A model generated the notes under the pieces. The model did not search any database and was not told where the DNA came from. It was given only the letters and a program-made list of their open reading frames with translations. Shown piece by piece: positions 40,838 through 53,373 of a stretch of 64,000 nt of DNA (positions within the stretch are counted from its first letter, which is position 1; the number at the start of each line of letters is the position of its first letter). The stretch comes from Marsupella aquatica. Its lineage: Eukaryota > Marchantiophyta. The DNA lies in assembly GCA_973895155.1 (NCBI GenBank), contig OZ316899.1, positions 10,416,001-10,480,000 on the forward strand, in the 5' to 3' direction. A program made the translations under genes and the position numbers.

Positions 40838-43800
40838 CTAGCTACACAGGGTAGACAGGACTACATGAAACTTAAAGACATTTATGAACACCCAATACAA
40901 ATGTTTACAGGGCATACATGGCTTGCCGCGGGAATGACAATGGAAGAAATCTTCACAAGAACAACTAGGGAAGACGCACATTTGGACAAAGTTAGTGTTT
41001 GGGGATCGAAGGTTCTCATGAGTCCAGATTCTGAATTGCTTTCCAAAAGCAATTCCAATACCCACATCCCACTCTCCATCCAGAGTCATAGCTTCTTTTT
41101 GAGCCGACTCCATTTGTTTATAGTGAGCCAAAGTTAGATTTGATCGAGGTCTGGAGTTCCTCCCATTCCTGCTACAAAGGTGCACGTTGGGCTCCACAAA
41201 ATTGATTTTTTCTGGAAATGCGTTTACATTGATTCTCAAGTCGAATGCAACAGGTGGAGTTCAAGAGGTTGTAGTTGTTTGAACCATAGAGACTCCCTGC
41301 GCTTAAAGGAACTCTACCTCGCTAGGCAATAGGTTTGTTCCTTTCACAACTAGTAGGATGTCGGGTACAGGAGGAAGGCGTTCAACACCATGACGCGGAT
41401 GGGCTCTTGTAGCATGTTTTGTTTGGGCAGAACCAAATCATTTTAACAATGGGTGTTCCTCTGAAAATGCGGTGTCCACACACAACAATGCCGACAACAC
41501 CAGCAGCCAAATGGAACCCGACTTTCTTGACACAATTTTGACACTCATCCCTCTCAGAATTTCCATGCAAAGTCCCATTACACTGCGGCCCTGCCCCATA
41601 TTTGGCCGTCCGTCTCAAATGCCAGATCCCTCTAGGAACGTCCATTTCCAAAGGAGCTGATTGTGTCGGCAAACGTTGAAGCACAACAGGGGCAGAGTGG
41701 TGGTTGCGATGATGTTGTTGCCCTCATGGCTTCAGGGGTGTTTGCAAGGGAATCCCTTTCATTCGTTGAAGTGTCACTCCCGTAGAGGTCGACTACGGGA
41801 TCTATTACATTGGCAGGAATGAAAGTGAACTCAGTGTTGTCAAGATTCTTCCGTTTGAATCCACAAGTATTTGGGGTAGTGATGAGAATGGTGTCATGCC
41901 GATGGGAGTCTTGTGGTGAGACAATCCCAGTTGCAAGTCCCTTCCTCTTAACCGACTTGGTGACAGTTAAAAGCAGCGTCAGGCAATAGTATAAACACAT
42001 TGAGAATTGACTATTGTACGCATAGATAAAACTTACCACACAAATGAAATTCCCCCAGTGACGCCATCAAACGACCCACCATGATATCCAACTTTGCAAC
42101 ATCATCAGTTTTCCTGGTACACAGTTGCCTGCTTGCCACCACAACAAAATCTCCCTAGAAACTCGATACGCTGCAACAAACGTTGGAGCATTCCACAATT
42201 TCTCCCAGAGTCTTTGATGTTCAGGTTGCCTACCCTCCAGTACTCCTTCCCGTGGAATGTCGATGGAAAGATTGGTAAAAGTGAAATGCATCAAAGCGTT
42301 CACGTTCAGGGTCTGGGTGCCCTCCAAAAAAGACATTGCGAATGGCGATCCACCTAGTCTGAGCATTGTCAGCCATAAAACCTTGAATGACAACCTCATG
42401 TAACCCATTTTCCTTACAAGCCTCAATCATAATTCTCCATGCCTTCTCAAAAGACTTTGTGTCTTCAGCTTTAAGTTCGCATGTAAAGATTGTACAAAGA
42501 GCTCAGAAGTTGTGATCATAAACATGTGCACTGAAAGTAAACCAGTCGGTTGTCACGCGCTTCATGACATCAAAACTAACCCAAGCTCCTTCTAGTCTTC
42601 CGCCTGGTTGCATCTGCCATAGAAGATCTACACCAGATCCGTGACTCTTGACTGTCATTTTGAATATATGGGGCCTATCTGCTAGACAACCCTGACCCAA
42701 CAGAAGATACCTTTGGAGGAAAGAAATGTTATTTGTCCTTTACATTTGAGCTAGGAAATCTAACTCACCACGACCATTCTGGTCCAATCGAACGCTTCAA
42801 CAAAGCGATGCAAATTTTTGAGGAGTAGATAGTACCATGAGAGACTTCCAAATTTTTGTTTCTTCAATATCTACCATGTCATCGACATTTTTGCAAAGAG
42901 CTTTCACAAGCAAACCGGTCGCGGAATTTAAGATCCTAGCCGGCTTTGCAAGAGGATTGGCTTTGTGATTTCTTTTTATTAAATCCTCGACTATCTTTTC
43001 AGCTCTCCTTGAGAAAAAATTTCTACTCGGATGGTTATGTTCATCTATATGAAACGCGAGGCGAGACATATGACTACAAGTTTCTGTATCAAGTAGGACC
43101 TACGGATACATATAGAACAAGTGAGCAGGGCAAGACTCCACATAGAAAGGAATCTGCTCACACTAGTGACATACCACACCACCCTCTTCAATGAATGAAC
43201 CCACCACGTGCTGGCCACTAAGCTTAGGAGTACCATGCCAGGCTTTTGCATTGCATCTCTTCTTTGCTGAAAATACTCACAGGACTTGTTCCTGCACTTG
43301 ATGAGCCCAGTACACGTAACCTTACCAAATTCCCAGTGTTTCTTTGGTTGCACGTTCGCAATTGTCGGAAAAATTTGGGTCCAAATGTAGCAATCTTTGG
43401 CACGGTCCATGTCACAAAGTCTCAATCCCTTGGAGAGCATTCTCTCAATGGGAGGTCATTCAAATACAACATTTCCGTTGTACTTGTTTGGCAAACAAGG
43501 AACTTGCTCGTGTCGGAAGTCCCCTGCCGATATAATCTCGACAGTTCACTACGTGTCGTGGCCTTGAGTAAGGCGCCCATTGCACTCCGCTGGTAAACCT
43601 TATGGACAACTCCGGAGGTGGCCATTGGTTCACTCTTAATTAAGGAAACTAGAATCTGGAACTTTGTACTTTGCAGGAGGATTGGGCACAACATCCTCAT
43701 CTTCACTCTTGGAGATTTCAACAACCTGGACAGGAATCTTCCCAACTACTGATTCAAGGAGAGTACGTCTAACATGAAGCGTGTAACAAAGTCCAACATT

Positions 43801-43968
43801 CATGTGCCAGAAACATATTCCCTCATCTACATCAAATGCCGCAGCACGTTCAAGTCCTCCACTCGTTGACTCCTCAAGAACAATCGACTCAATATCATTC
43901 ATTCTCAAATCAAATCTCCCGCAAAGGTAGGTTTCACTTACTTGCTTGTATGTATCAGAAACTTGCAC
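40838..43968 (-). pseudogene. MULE transposase remnant with SWIM zinc finger
   Basis: A series of - strand frames that together resemble a Mutator-type transposase. An HIDEHNHPSRN segment (43030-43060) resembles the zinc-binding end of the N-terminal DNA-binding domain. The middle DDE region has WVSFDVMKRVTTDWFTF (42530-42600) and GFMADNAQTRWIAIRNVFFGG (42310-42370). A SWIM finger at 40910-40990 has CSC followed by PCKH, the CxC...CxH pattern usual at MULE C-termini. Frames change several times (43440, 43069, 42700, 42430, 42039), through indels or introns. It would have cut the 40033-49849 ends; as read it is not functional. Confidence 0.6.
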
Positions 43969-44838
43969 AGGAACCTTGACGACATTTCAATACGACAAGG
44001 AACAAGCACTAAATTGCATCCGTTGAAATCATAAATGAAAAGTTTGTCCTTTTTTCCCCGAGAAGTGCGGGTGTCAGAAATATTTATTACATCAAAATGA
44101 CCACATATAGGCCAAAAGAAGCCATGAAATGGAAAAATTGCGTCAACTTATAGAAACAGCGCCTAGCGCTACCAAAAAGTCAATGAACAATAAAGACTAA
44201 ATTTGTTGAGATGCCAGACTAGCGCCTGGCGCTAGTAATGGACTAGACGTCATTTTGAATAAATATTTTTGCTAAACAATCCTTAACAACCAAATTTAAG
44301 CATAAAATACGGTAAATTTGTACTAGCGCCTGGCACTAGTATTGATCCAACATAATTAAGGCCTTAATATCAAGTAAAGTTGAGTTACTACGTTTGAAAT
44401 GACTACTTTTGTAAGTTTGTTAACAAAAACTGGAACTAAAATAGAACGTTAATTATGAGACTAGTCAAATGGCTAGTGCCGGGCACTAGCAATTGTACAC
44501 CAATAACTCTCCAAATAAAGTGGTCACTTCTTCATTAGCGCCCGATGCTGGCATTGCATGTCTGTCTTTAAGGTGTCTGGACAATGGTAATATTTAGCGG
44601 TAACTATTGTTTAGCGTAATCTTCACGACAACATTTTAGCGTAATTTACATTGATTCCTATCACAATTCCTAAATTGTCACTTTTGGTTACCGATAAGTA
44701 ATATTCAATCTCATCGTTCACATTGAGTAACGTCTCTCCAACCGATTACATAGAGGGAAATAGCGCTCATTGATCAGATATAATACGGAAGCAACTGTTA
44801 ATATGGTACCGAGAATCAGCACTCGATTGTGAGAATTC

Positions 44839-46020
44839 TTGTATACGACCATTCGTACACCTTTCATCATAAAGACAATGGATGTAGTCCCCTCCTCGTC
44901 GAGGGGGTATAGTGTGGTTGGGGATTGTGATCATGGGTATTGCGAGTCTTTTGAGTCTTCATTTTTTGGTTTAGTGTATACACGTCGAGTAACGAGGTCC
45001 ACCGCATCGCTTGTTCCAATCTCTGGTATTTTGTTTGCCAAGCCAGCAAGAAAAAAGATGGAGAATCTTCATTTGCAATTGAAGATGTTTTGGTTTCGGA
45101 GACCGATCTTATTTCAAAACATGTCATGTCATTTGGGAAAGATTTCAGAGGGTTTGACAAAGAGCCTCCTAGAATTCCGCTATGTCGGTTGGTGCATATG
45201 GAGGTTGTCCGCACTTTGCAGAAAGATAACTCTTCCATCGACAAGCTCAAGACTCTTTCCGTAGCATGGGATACAATCCATCAATAGGAATGAGGTTTTA
45301 TGTTCAGCTTACCGATGTTTAAGGGAGTGCTTCTCTCCTGTACACAGGAAATTTGTGATAGTTAGGATCCAATATGGAGATCTGAGAATGATAAATTTGA
45401 GGAAGAATGCACCGCAGACCCCGATTTTCTTGTTTTGAAGGATAGGATGTTCTCAGTTTTTTATGGGAACCATAGGCTTTACTCATGGACATTTGTCACA
45501 CAGGAGAATCCAGAAAACCCAAAATACCACCTGCAAGTGCTTTGTACTGTTTTCAATGGGAACAAGGGTTCGCTGATAGAAATCAAAGCGGCTATGCACA
45601 CCGTGAACCAGTAAGATTCTCTTTTAAGCATAACTTTGAGAGTTGTTGTTTTACGAGCCAGTAAGTTTCTCTTTTTAGCATAACTTGGAGATTCGTTGTT
45701 TTATGAGCGCCCGACGCTACTTATATGTTGTTCTAATTTCTTGCTTTTCCTTCAGGCTTGGACAAGCCGTTGTGGAACCATCATGGATCCTTGACATTGA
45801 TCGAATTAAGAGGACTTTGATGCACCACCTGGAGTACTATACTAAGCTCATCGACCTTGCAAATTTCAAGAGGTTTGACCAGATTAGGCTGAAGACGCAG
45901 AAAGGATCCTGGTACACAAAGAAGATGCCTTGGGAGGCTCTTGTCTACATTCTATGTGAGAATAAGATTAGATTGTATTCTAACATTTCAAGCTTGACAT
46001 GGAGTCCGTTGCAGCCCTAG
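44839..46020 (+). pseudogene. ParB-like domain, first part of a MULE-carried gene
   Basis: Broken frames on the strand opposite the transposase. 45090-45287 reads RIPLCRLVHMEVVRTL and then IDKLKTLSV, like the start of ParB/Srx-type domains (I.PL..L..-R...-L..SI). 45430-45612 reads LKDRMFSVFYGNHRLYSW with GNHR at 45465-45476, comparable to the conserved G-x-H-R motif of that fold. A further segment from 45750 (VVEPSWILDIDRIKRTL) follows after an apparent intron ending CTTCAG at 45754. ParB-like domains accompany DNA methyltransferases in phages and bacteria, and a methyltransferase-like part does follow here. The identification is by eye and the frame is interrupted at several points. Confidence 0.4.
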
Positions 46021-46973
46021 GTACCCCTTGGTCGGTCAAGGAGGTTTTGAGAAGGCATGTCGTAATGATGAAGGAAGCAACCAAGGAATGGGCAGTGAAA
46101 ACCTCAAAAATCACTCCTTTGTTGAGTCTAGAGTTTGAAGACTTTCTGTCTAAGTATGCAAAAATGTATGTTGTCACGGAGAGGAATAAGCGAGAGAAGA
46201 AATCAGATACCGTGTTGTGTATGATGGACCGAGCCAGGCTTTTTACAGCTGTTTCGGCACTTGATCCCAAGCAAAGGAGTACTTTGCTTGCAGCACATTG
46301 CAATCCGGAGCTTCAGAGGCAAATTTTCCATCCGAATACCGTCAATGATGATCCAATAAAATAGTGGTGTCACACCTGGATTACGTGGAATAATGTATAG
46401 GGGATTGCTGTGGGGAAGTTGCAGTGTGCTCTGCGAGAGGTCCAACAAACCATTCCCGGGAATCGTTTACAAGATTGGGCATGTGAATCTTTTGAAGCTC
46501 TGATTGACATAGTCACGAATGATTTTAAGAAATACGGAGACTCTGTCAAGGGTAAGTTTTTTAATACGGTGTGGCCCTCGAAGTATCCTGACTAAGAGGA
46601 CTACTCTTTGAAGAACCAGAAGCGAGCAAAAAGGTACCTCTACCGGTTTTACATCCACATGGAAGTTACTAAACCTGATTACTTATGGGCATATCCCGTC
46701 GCCTTCCTGAAGTGGACTGTAATATTGGAAGGTGATATTTTAGCTGATTTGTATTCTATGTATCCTGCGGAGGGAATTTTCCCAACAAGACCTTTGAGTG
46801 AATGGGAGAGAACCCATTGTCCATGGTACCTAGATACAGACAGATGGGACTTGCCGTTTGATCATAGAGAAAAGGATGCTTTCCATAAGCTGTCTAAGTC
46901 CCAAATCCCAATCAATATTGTTTCTGACATGAAGCAGGGGCTACCGAACGATGTGGATCAGTCCACAACATAA
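45999..46973 (+). pseudogene. middle part of the MULE-carried gene, unknown domain
   Basis: Two main frames, 45999-46364 and 46410-46973, the second crossed by TAA at 46593. Mostly helical in character, with Trp- and Lys-rich stretches (RLQDWACESFEALIDIV, SLKNQKRAKRYLYRFYI). I do not recognise a family. It lies between the ParB-like and methyltransferase-like parts and shares their strand, so I take it as the same gene. Confidence 0.35.
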
Positions 46974-47295
46974 TTGCAAACGATATGTGAGACAACAATT
47001 GTTCACGTTGACCGAAGCAGGAAGCCTCGCACCAAAGCAAAAGCAGATACTACTGCCCCAAGTGAATCAACTAGGTCTGGGAAAAAAAGTAAGTATATTT
47101 GGTAAATATTTGGTTAGCGCTCGGCGCTGCTATGGAAGTCAATATTTCATAAAACTGAATTGGTCTCTTTTGTCAAAGAAGTGTACATTTATAGCCAAGT
47201 CTTTGAGATAGTTTGGCCAGCGCCAAGCATTAGCATTGTCTTTTTATTTGTCGTTATCTCAAAATTGATGGATCTCACATCGACATCCATTTGAA

Positions 47296-48655
47296 TAGGG
47301 AGAAAGTCAGACGCCATAGGAAGCGGAGATACGAAGATAGATGCCACCCCAAAGGCTTCTGAAGCCAATACAAGAGCTCCATCCGACCCAATTACTCCCG
47401 TCAAGAAAGGGAAGGCAATTGCTCCAGTGGATGCGACCAGTACAAGGAAGAAGCAGAAAAGGACCATTGAAGGTGGAACTTCCTCTTGAGGAAGTGCTCC
47501 TGCTATAGGTGTTCAACGTGAAGTTGGGGACTTCAAGAATACACTTTCAAGGCATTGCATGGTTGAGTCTAGCATCTCAGAATTCTACGACTCAACGTTC
47601 AACAAAGAGGAGAAGCTTGATTGGGTAAATGGTGTAGAGAAATGGGGAAAGGATCTCATGAAGTCGGGTTATCGAGACAAGGGCGTTGTCCATGGGGGGA
47701 AGGAAAGATTGTTTGGAGTCCACGCGGGTTTCATCTACCTTCCTACAGGACTCAAACCATCTCTGCTAGACAGAAAGGTCCCGAAATGGAATATCCCCGA
47801 CCACACACTGGCCACATCATTCTTTCGTGGAATGGATCCATTTTTATCTAATGACAAAATGCTGGCAATTTGCATAACGGGGAGTACGATCCTATGTCTC
47901 AAGGTTATATCCGCTTGTCAGGAATCAAAGAAGTTTCATTGCATCTCAACACACAATGTTGTCATGTCAGTTCCAATGTACGTGCCAAAGACTGATTGAC
48001 AGGTAAATTTCAAATCGTGACATCTAGTTTTGAGTTTCAAGAATGTTTATGAATGCATCCAATGACATATCATTCTTGGTTTATATTGCAGATCTTCACG
48101 CTCAGGCTGGACGTCTTTTGCCGAGTGTTTGAGAAAGGGAAGGTACCAAAAGACTCAAGGTTTAGACCTTTGTTTGTCACCAAAGATCCCTCCATAACTA
48201 ATTTAATTGGACTTTCCTCTCTCAAAATTGATCCAACACCTGAGATGGAATTTGCTGGGAATGCCCGTTTGTCGGTTGGATTCATGCAATCTGTGATAGA
48301 GCTCATCGCTTGGCCTAGGGATATTTTCATGGATTGGACAGTGGGTTCGGGTAGCTCTTTTGTAGTTGGAGACTATTCTAGGAGGTTTGTAATTGGAGTG
48401 GAGAATAGGAAAGATTTCATTGAAACTGGTTCCAAGGTGTTCTTAGATCTACTCTCTCCAAAGGAACTCAAAACTTTGCCCCCCCAATTCATCCACCCGA
48501 AAGGAGAGGAGGGAAAGCTCCGGTCTGTACTTAATTTTGACTCTGACGATGAGTCAAGTGGTGGGACAGCAGACAAAGATGAGGGTGAGACAACTCAGGG
48601 GAAGGGTTAGGAACAATCCGCTGGCCAGAGTGACAACGATGGCTCTTCCGAGTAA
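47296..48655 (+). pseudogene. N6/N4-type DNA methyltransferase-like part of the MULE-carried gene
   Basis: A basic linker (KKGKAIA, RKKQKR) is followed by a frame broken by TGA at 47487 and 47997. An intron at 48003-48091 (GTAAAT...TTGCAG) joins in phase to the last exon. That exon has SVIELIAWPRDIFMDWTVGS and then GSSFVVGDYSRRFVIGVENR. This parallels the C-terminal motif I of beta-class amino-methyltransferases (K..L...I..-s-pgd.VlDpF.GSGtt..a...gRr.iGiE), with DWTVGSGSS in place of DPFxGSGTT. In that class the catalytic DPPY comes earlier; the corresponding place (GFIYLPTGLKPS, near 47735) is not conserved, so the enzyme may be inactive or the call wrong. TAG at 48608 is followed in frame by an acidic tail ending with TAA at 48653. 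Confidence 0.4.
48003..48091 (+). other. intron in the MULE-carried gene
   Basis: CAG|GTAAATTT at the left and TTTATATTGCAG|ATC at the right. Removing these 89 bases joins two open frames in phase. Confidence 0.65.
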
Positions 48656-49790
48656 TGTTCTGAAACTCGTAAGCTTATTTCTCCTTTCCAGCTCCTTCAT
48701 GCGTTTGTGTTATCCATTCATACAATCGGTTGACGGACTTGTGTTCTCACCTAGGTCCAAATGGAATACCAAAAAGCGCTTCCAACTCAGAAGAAAAGTA
48801 GCTCATTTTGATATTGGTACGCCCGAGAAACCATTTGTTTTGCCCTCTTATGTTGAGAACGCTGCAAGAAAGGAGGATAATCAGAGGACTCTTTGCTAGG
48901 AAAACAAAGGTCTCCGGCTATGGAGAGGAGTTGACAGAAAGTTTGTCAAAAATCCTTATGTAGACGGTGTTTGTAGGAGCAAGTATGTAGATGATGAAGT
49001 AGTCTCAATCGACAGATCACAAAGCTCCAAATCGGAATTGTCCGATAATTGATGCATATTTACTGCTAAGCTTTTACCAGCGTCGGGCGCTATTATCAAA
49101 ATACATGTATTTTTATCCCCTTTATGATTGGTTTACGTTACATTGATAATAAAATGTATTAAATTCCTCTATTCCCTTACTAGCGTCGGGTGCTCCCCAA
49201 ACGTCTACTTTTGTAATTCATAATTTTTAATCTTGTCTTCGTTACGTTGCCACTCGTATTTTGTCGTTACCGGCAACAGTTGTCTCTATCTCAAATGTTG
49301 GGGTCGGGATATAATTGTTTTCTCAACGGTCTTTTGGCCGTGTAACCTCGTTGTGTTACTGATGCCGGTGATTTCCAACCATCATGTAATATGGTCATAT
49401 GTTACATATTGATTTCTAGAGTCTGAGATTTAAGCTAGCGCCCATTGCTGGAAATGTTCAACGTGTGCCGTGGCCTCTATTGGTTGGAAACGCTTGATTT
49501 TAAATCGCCTGTTCTCTTCTCAATTGAGGTTACGTAGATTCACCAACTTTTGCCTAATTTTAGGATTACCTAAAACTTCCCCTTCCCTTAAGGTATACTA
49601 GCGCTGGGCACTGTTAATCATCGCAAATTTTGGCAACACCTTTTTGCTTTTGACCACTACTTGATGGGAAATTTCCTCCACAATTGGACGGTGTTAATGA
49701 AAATGACTGAAAATGGGGTTTAATTTTGGGTTTTTGTAAACCTTTAAAAAAATTGGTCCAATCTTTCAAGGTTTTTTCTCCATTTCTCCT
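48656..49790. other. MULE subterminal non-coding region with palindromes
   Basis: No gene beyond a short frame near 48540-48900. Palindromic words CAGCGTCGGGCGCTA (49079), TAGCGTCGGGTGCT (49181), TAGCGCCCATTGCTGG (49436) and TAGCGCTGGGCACT (49601) recur. Confidence 0.5.
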
Positions 49791-49859
49791 GGTAATAGTA
49801 ACTGTTTTTTGTTACTGTTTCCTGGTTCCTGTCTTTTGTAAATACCCCCACCTAAAGTA

Positions 49860-50444
49860 GCAAGGATCCTTAAGTGACTGGCCAAAAGGATATCGGCAGG
49901 TAAGGGCATTTATCCATCGTCTCTTTCTCCTACTCTTGGAACTAGAAATCTCAACACTCCTATAAGACTGAGTTGCATCAATGGCCTCATCCAAAGTATT
50001 AGGGTGAGATTGTCTTATTGGGACACCTATCTTCTTGTGTAGGCTTGTCACAAACCACGCCAACAACATGGAGTCTACTGGTCTAGGGTCAAGCTTGGTA
50101 GCTAGCTTTTGAAACCTTTGAAGAAACCTCCTTATCAACTCCTTGGATCCCATTATGATCTTCCACATCTTGATCAGAGCTTTTGATTCTTCTCCCACCT
50201 TCTTAAACTCCTGCAAGAAGGCTAGCTTGAAGGCATCCCAATCATTCTTGGTGGCATTTGATAGGCCATTGAACCAAGGTCTTGCTTCTCCTCTCAAGAC
50301 ACCCGCCAAAGTGGTCAACTTCATATCAAACTCTCCATTGGCTTGGGCTGTCCCAATGAAGTCCTCCAACCAAGCATCAGGATTCTCCTTGGGCTTGCCA
50401 TGGAATGTCTTGTACTGAAATCTTGCCCTTTGAGTCACCACCAT
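49860..50444 (-). pseudogene. gag: Gypsy Gag fragment interrupted by the MULE
   Basis: About 195 codons of a retrotransposon-gag domain: PDAWLEDFIGTAQANGEFD, RPWFNGLSNATKNDWDAF, LAFLQEFKKVG and LRGEARPWF. The layout resembles the Gag of the deleted Gypsy at 31325-33514 but is a different family. The frame meets the MULE duplication at 49859; with the MULE removed it stays open about 70 codons into 40022-39817. Protease and pol of this element were not found. Confidence 0.7.
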
Positions 50445-50730
50445 GGCTGCTTCTTGCTCTTCATTTGTGTTGGTAGTGAAAGATGATGTATCACTCCACT
50501 CTTCAATTTGATCACCTTGAGCTTGAAATTGAAGGTCCAGTCACTCTGATTGCTCAAACTGGTCACCAATGTTAAAACTAAGAGATGCTTCTCTTAGTGT
50601 TTGACTCCTTGTAGTGAGCATGTCACTCACAATCACCTTCTTATCTCTCTTCTTCTTTTGAAAAACAAACCTGCAAACACACCTCCAAGTCTTGTGGCTC
50701 CACTCCCACAACAAAAATTGCAAAGAGTTG

Positions 50731-50748
50731 TCCCTAGCAGCAGCGCCA
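50731..50748 (-). promoter_or_regulatory. primer-binding site of the MULE-interrupted Gypsy
   Basis: On the minus strand TGGCGCTGCTGCTAGGGA, a diverged tRNA-Asp-type plant Gypsy primer site, seven bases from the LTR end at 50755. Confidence 0.65.
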
Positions 50749-50754
50749 AAAACA

Positions 50755-52108
50755 TGGGTGACACTCTATGTCAAACACTTGTCAAGGAGCTTAAGTGAAT
50801 TTTCTCCTAAAAAACTATTTAATACCTGCTCTATGTCATAATAGGGTCACAAAGTATTGACAAAACTTTTGAAATGTGTTTGCAAGTTCTAATCACACCA
50901 TACATAAGTAGTTTTAGCTCTCCACTTCTAGAGAGGTAGTCACCTTGATTAGTTTTGCACCCACACACTTCCTCTCTCCTCTACTCCAAGGAGTAGCAAG
51001 GGGGATATCCACTCCAATTTTCACCTTAGAGTAGACCCTCACAAAAACACTCAAGAATCCAAAGTATTTTTCTCTTCAAGCTTAAGTCCCCCTTAGACCT
51101 TCAAAGTAGTGTTAACCTTTAACCTTGTCCCCCTAGCCTTGGTTTGGGCCCACACATCCCCTTTGAGCTCTAGAGATAACTCTTCTCTCTAAGGACTCTT
51201 CCTCTTGTTCTCACATAAGGCAAGGTACTTTTCACCCTCAAGATATAATCCTCTCTAAGTCCCAAAGTAATGTTCCACCTTAACCTTGCCTCCCTAGCCT
51301 TGGTTGTGTACCAACATATTCCCTTCAAGCTTAGACTAAGATTGCACACTAACATGGACTCTTTCTTGCTCTCATAGACTTCAAATTCCCTCACACTTAA
51401 TGGTTACAATAAAGACTGGGAAGACTCCTTTCATTGCATAATCAATTGTTAAAACAAAATATCTTCTACAAAATCCTCACACTAAGTATGGACCTCACCC
51501 CCTTCTCAAGCTTAGCCTCAACCTAGCAAGGTAGAGCCTCTACTTCAAGAACTGAGAATTTTGGGCCCCTAACAAATGAAAACTTCTATCTTATATATTA
51601 TTCTTCTTCCACACCACACCAAGCTCAACCTGGGGTCCAACTACACCTCCCCCAAGTCCTTCTAACATACAAAGTTCAAATCTATAGTTCATAGCTCACT
51701 CTACGATCTGTTGTTTTGACTTCTTCCAAGCCCTGGAATATGCCAAATATGAGTTGCATGGTTTGACCCAAAAAACTTCTCCTAATAATGGTCCTCTTCA
51801 CCAGCTTTCCAACCCAATTGAAATCTTGCAAAAAGAGTACCCGAGCCAAAAGTTATGCCTAGTCAAAGTTGGCTCCTTATTTACTAGTCCTTACTTACTA
51901 CCCTAGATAACCGCCCTGACTATCAATTTACTACGGGGTGCCTTACCTTCCCCTGACTCAACACACAAAAAATTGGGCCCCAATGAATGCCCCAAGCCCA
52001 AGTTATGCCCGTTTTCATTTGACCATTTTGGGTGTAAAGTAAGTGTAAACGGCATCTCATTTACACTTAAGCTTTACATGCTCGTTATGGGGATTCCAGG
52101 TGTCACCA
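50755..52108 (-). repeat. 5' LTR of the MULE-interrupted Gypsy
   Basis: 1,354 bp bounded on the + strand by TGGGTGACAC and AGGTGTCACCA, that is TG...CA with short inverted ends (GGTGACA/TGTCACC). The primer site lies next to it and gag follows on the same strand. No partner LTR is in the window, so the outer boundary is inferred from the terminal motif only. 52109-52396 has no recognised feature. Confidence 0.55.
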
Positions 52109-52419
52109 GGGAAGACTCTCTCATAAGGATCACGTTCTTATGAAGGAATGGAGTTTACTAAGGAGAAAGAGAGTGTGTGACTCGTTTCTTCAAGCAGGAT
52201 TGCAGCAACATGTCAATTCTCTATAGCCAACAGCCCACCTCTAAGTCAATTTGCAGCCACCATAGCCCACAGCCAGCTAGAGCTTTACTCCTTCTCAAGT
52301 AGTATTGAGGCAGCCAACTCTCATCTCCTCAATTTTGCAGTTGTCTATTATGATTAGTAGTAGCCTATTCACTAGCCAGCAAAATAGCTCTTCAATCACT
52401 AGTAGAAACCGGGGTGTTT

Positions 52420-52990
52420 TATGACTAAGTTTTATGACTGCCCATGACTCCTTGTGACTAAAGTTTGGGGGATATCAAGCCAGTCGTAATTTTGACATAG
52501 CGTCTTATTTAAAGTGACTGAAATCGAGTGGTCAGCTATGTGACTAGGGTTTAAGACACATTTTGTGACTAATAACGACCAAATCCGTACTTGGGCATTT
52601 TGGGATTTGGAGAAGGTGTAGTCTTACAAATGACTGCAAAGTAGTCATTTGTATGACTCAAAATGAGGTATGAATTAGTCACAAACAGTCAGTGAGGAAG
52701 AGTTTCCTTTCGCATATATGACTGGTGCTATGGTTCAATAATGGAACACAGGCGACTGATTATGACTAGTTGGTCTTAAAAGTTTAGAGTGTATGGGCAC
52801 ATTAGTGACAGATGATGACTACAGATGACCAATCATCCTGAAAAATCTTAAGATTGGGCTAGATTGGTTGGTCTTATTGGGGACCACGATGTAATATATC
52901 ACGGTCATATCTTAATGACCCAAAATGACTCATTAGTCTAGTTCACGACTGCATTCTTTGACCCTTTTGGTCAAAATTTAGACTCGACCT
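52420..52990. repeat. CACTA subterminal repeats (TGACT / AGTCA words)
   Basis: More than twenty copies of TGACT or AGTCA in both orientations, often as ATGACT or GTGACTA. Such arrays are the binding sites of the TNPA-type protein in CACTA elements. 52991-53370 follows with no recognised feature besides CATACAAGCAC-like short words. Confidence 0.75.
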
Positions 52991-53373
52991 AAGGCAATTG
53001 CAGCCTGCACATAGCACTAGAAACATGACTAATAGTCAACTCAAGCATACAAACATACATTCAAGCACTCAAGCATACAAGTACACAAGTCTTACATGAA
53101 AACATGAGAGACAACATAGTTCTATTCGAATCTTAGAACTCATATTAACTATTGAACATACATGCATAATTTCATACAAACAGTGGATGATCCAGTGAAT
53201 GATCCAGTGAATCTCAATTCAACTCTGCATTATGAAATATCTAGGTAACATTTGGCACCAATCATGCAGTTGTTTCTAAGTTTAGGCTAAAACTACAAAC
53301 CACACATTTCAGGTGTCCCTATGTAATCTGTTGGCCACAACACCAAAGAGTTCAGAGCATCTGCAATAATTGT

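Larger units (their letters stand above)
40033..49849. mobile_element. Mutator-like element (MULE), 9.8 kb, decayed
   Basis: Starts GGGGTATAGC and ends AAATACCCCC. The 10-mer ACCTAAAGTA is duplicated at 40023-40032 and 49850-49859, the target size typical of MULEs. Subterminal text is inverted-repeated (ACAGGAAACAGGTAACAG near 40052 against TTACTGTTTCCTGG near 49812). Contents: a broken MULE transposase on - (40838-43968) and a broken intron-containing gene on + (44839-48655). Palindromes of the form TAGCGCC-GGCGCTA are scattered through the non-coding parts and also occur in the MITE at 18051-18402. Confidence 0.75.
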
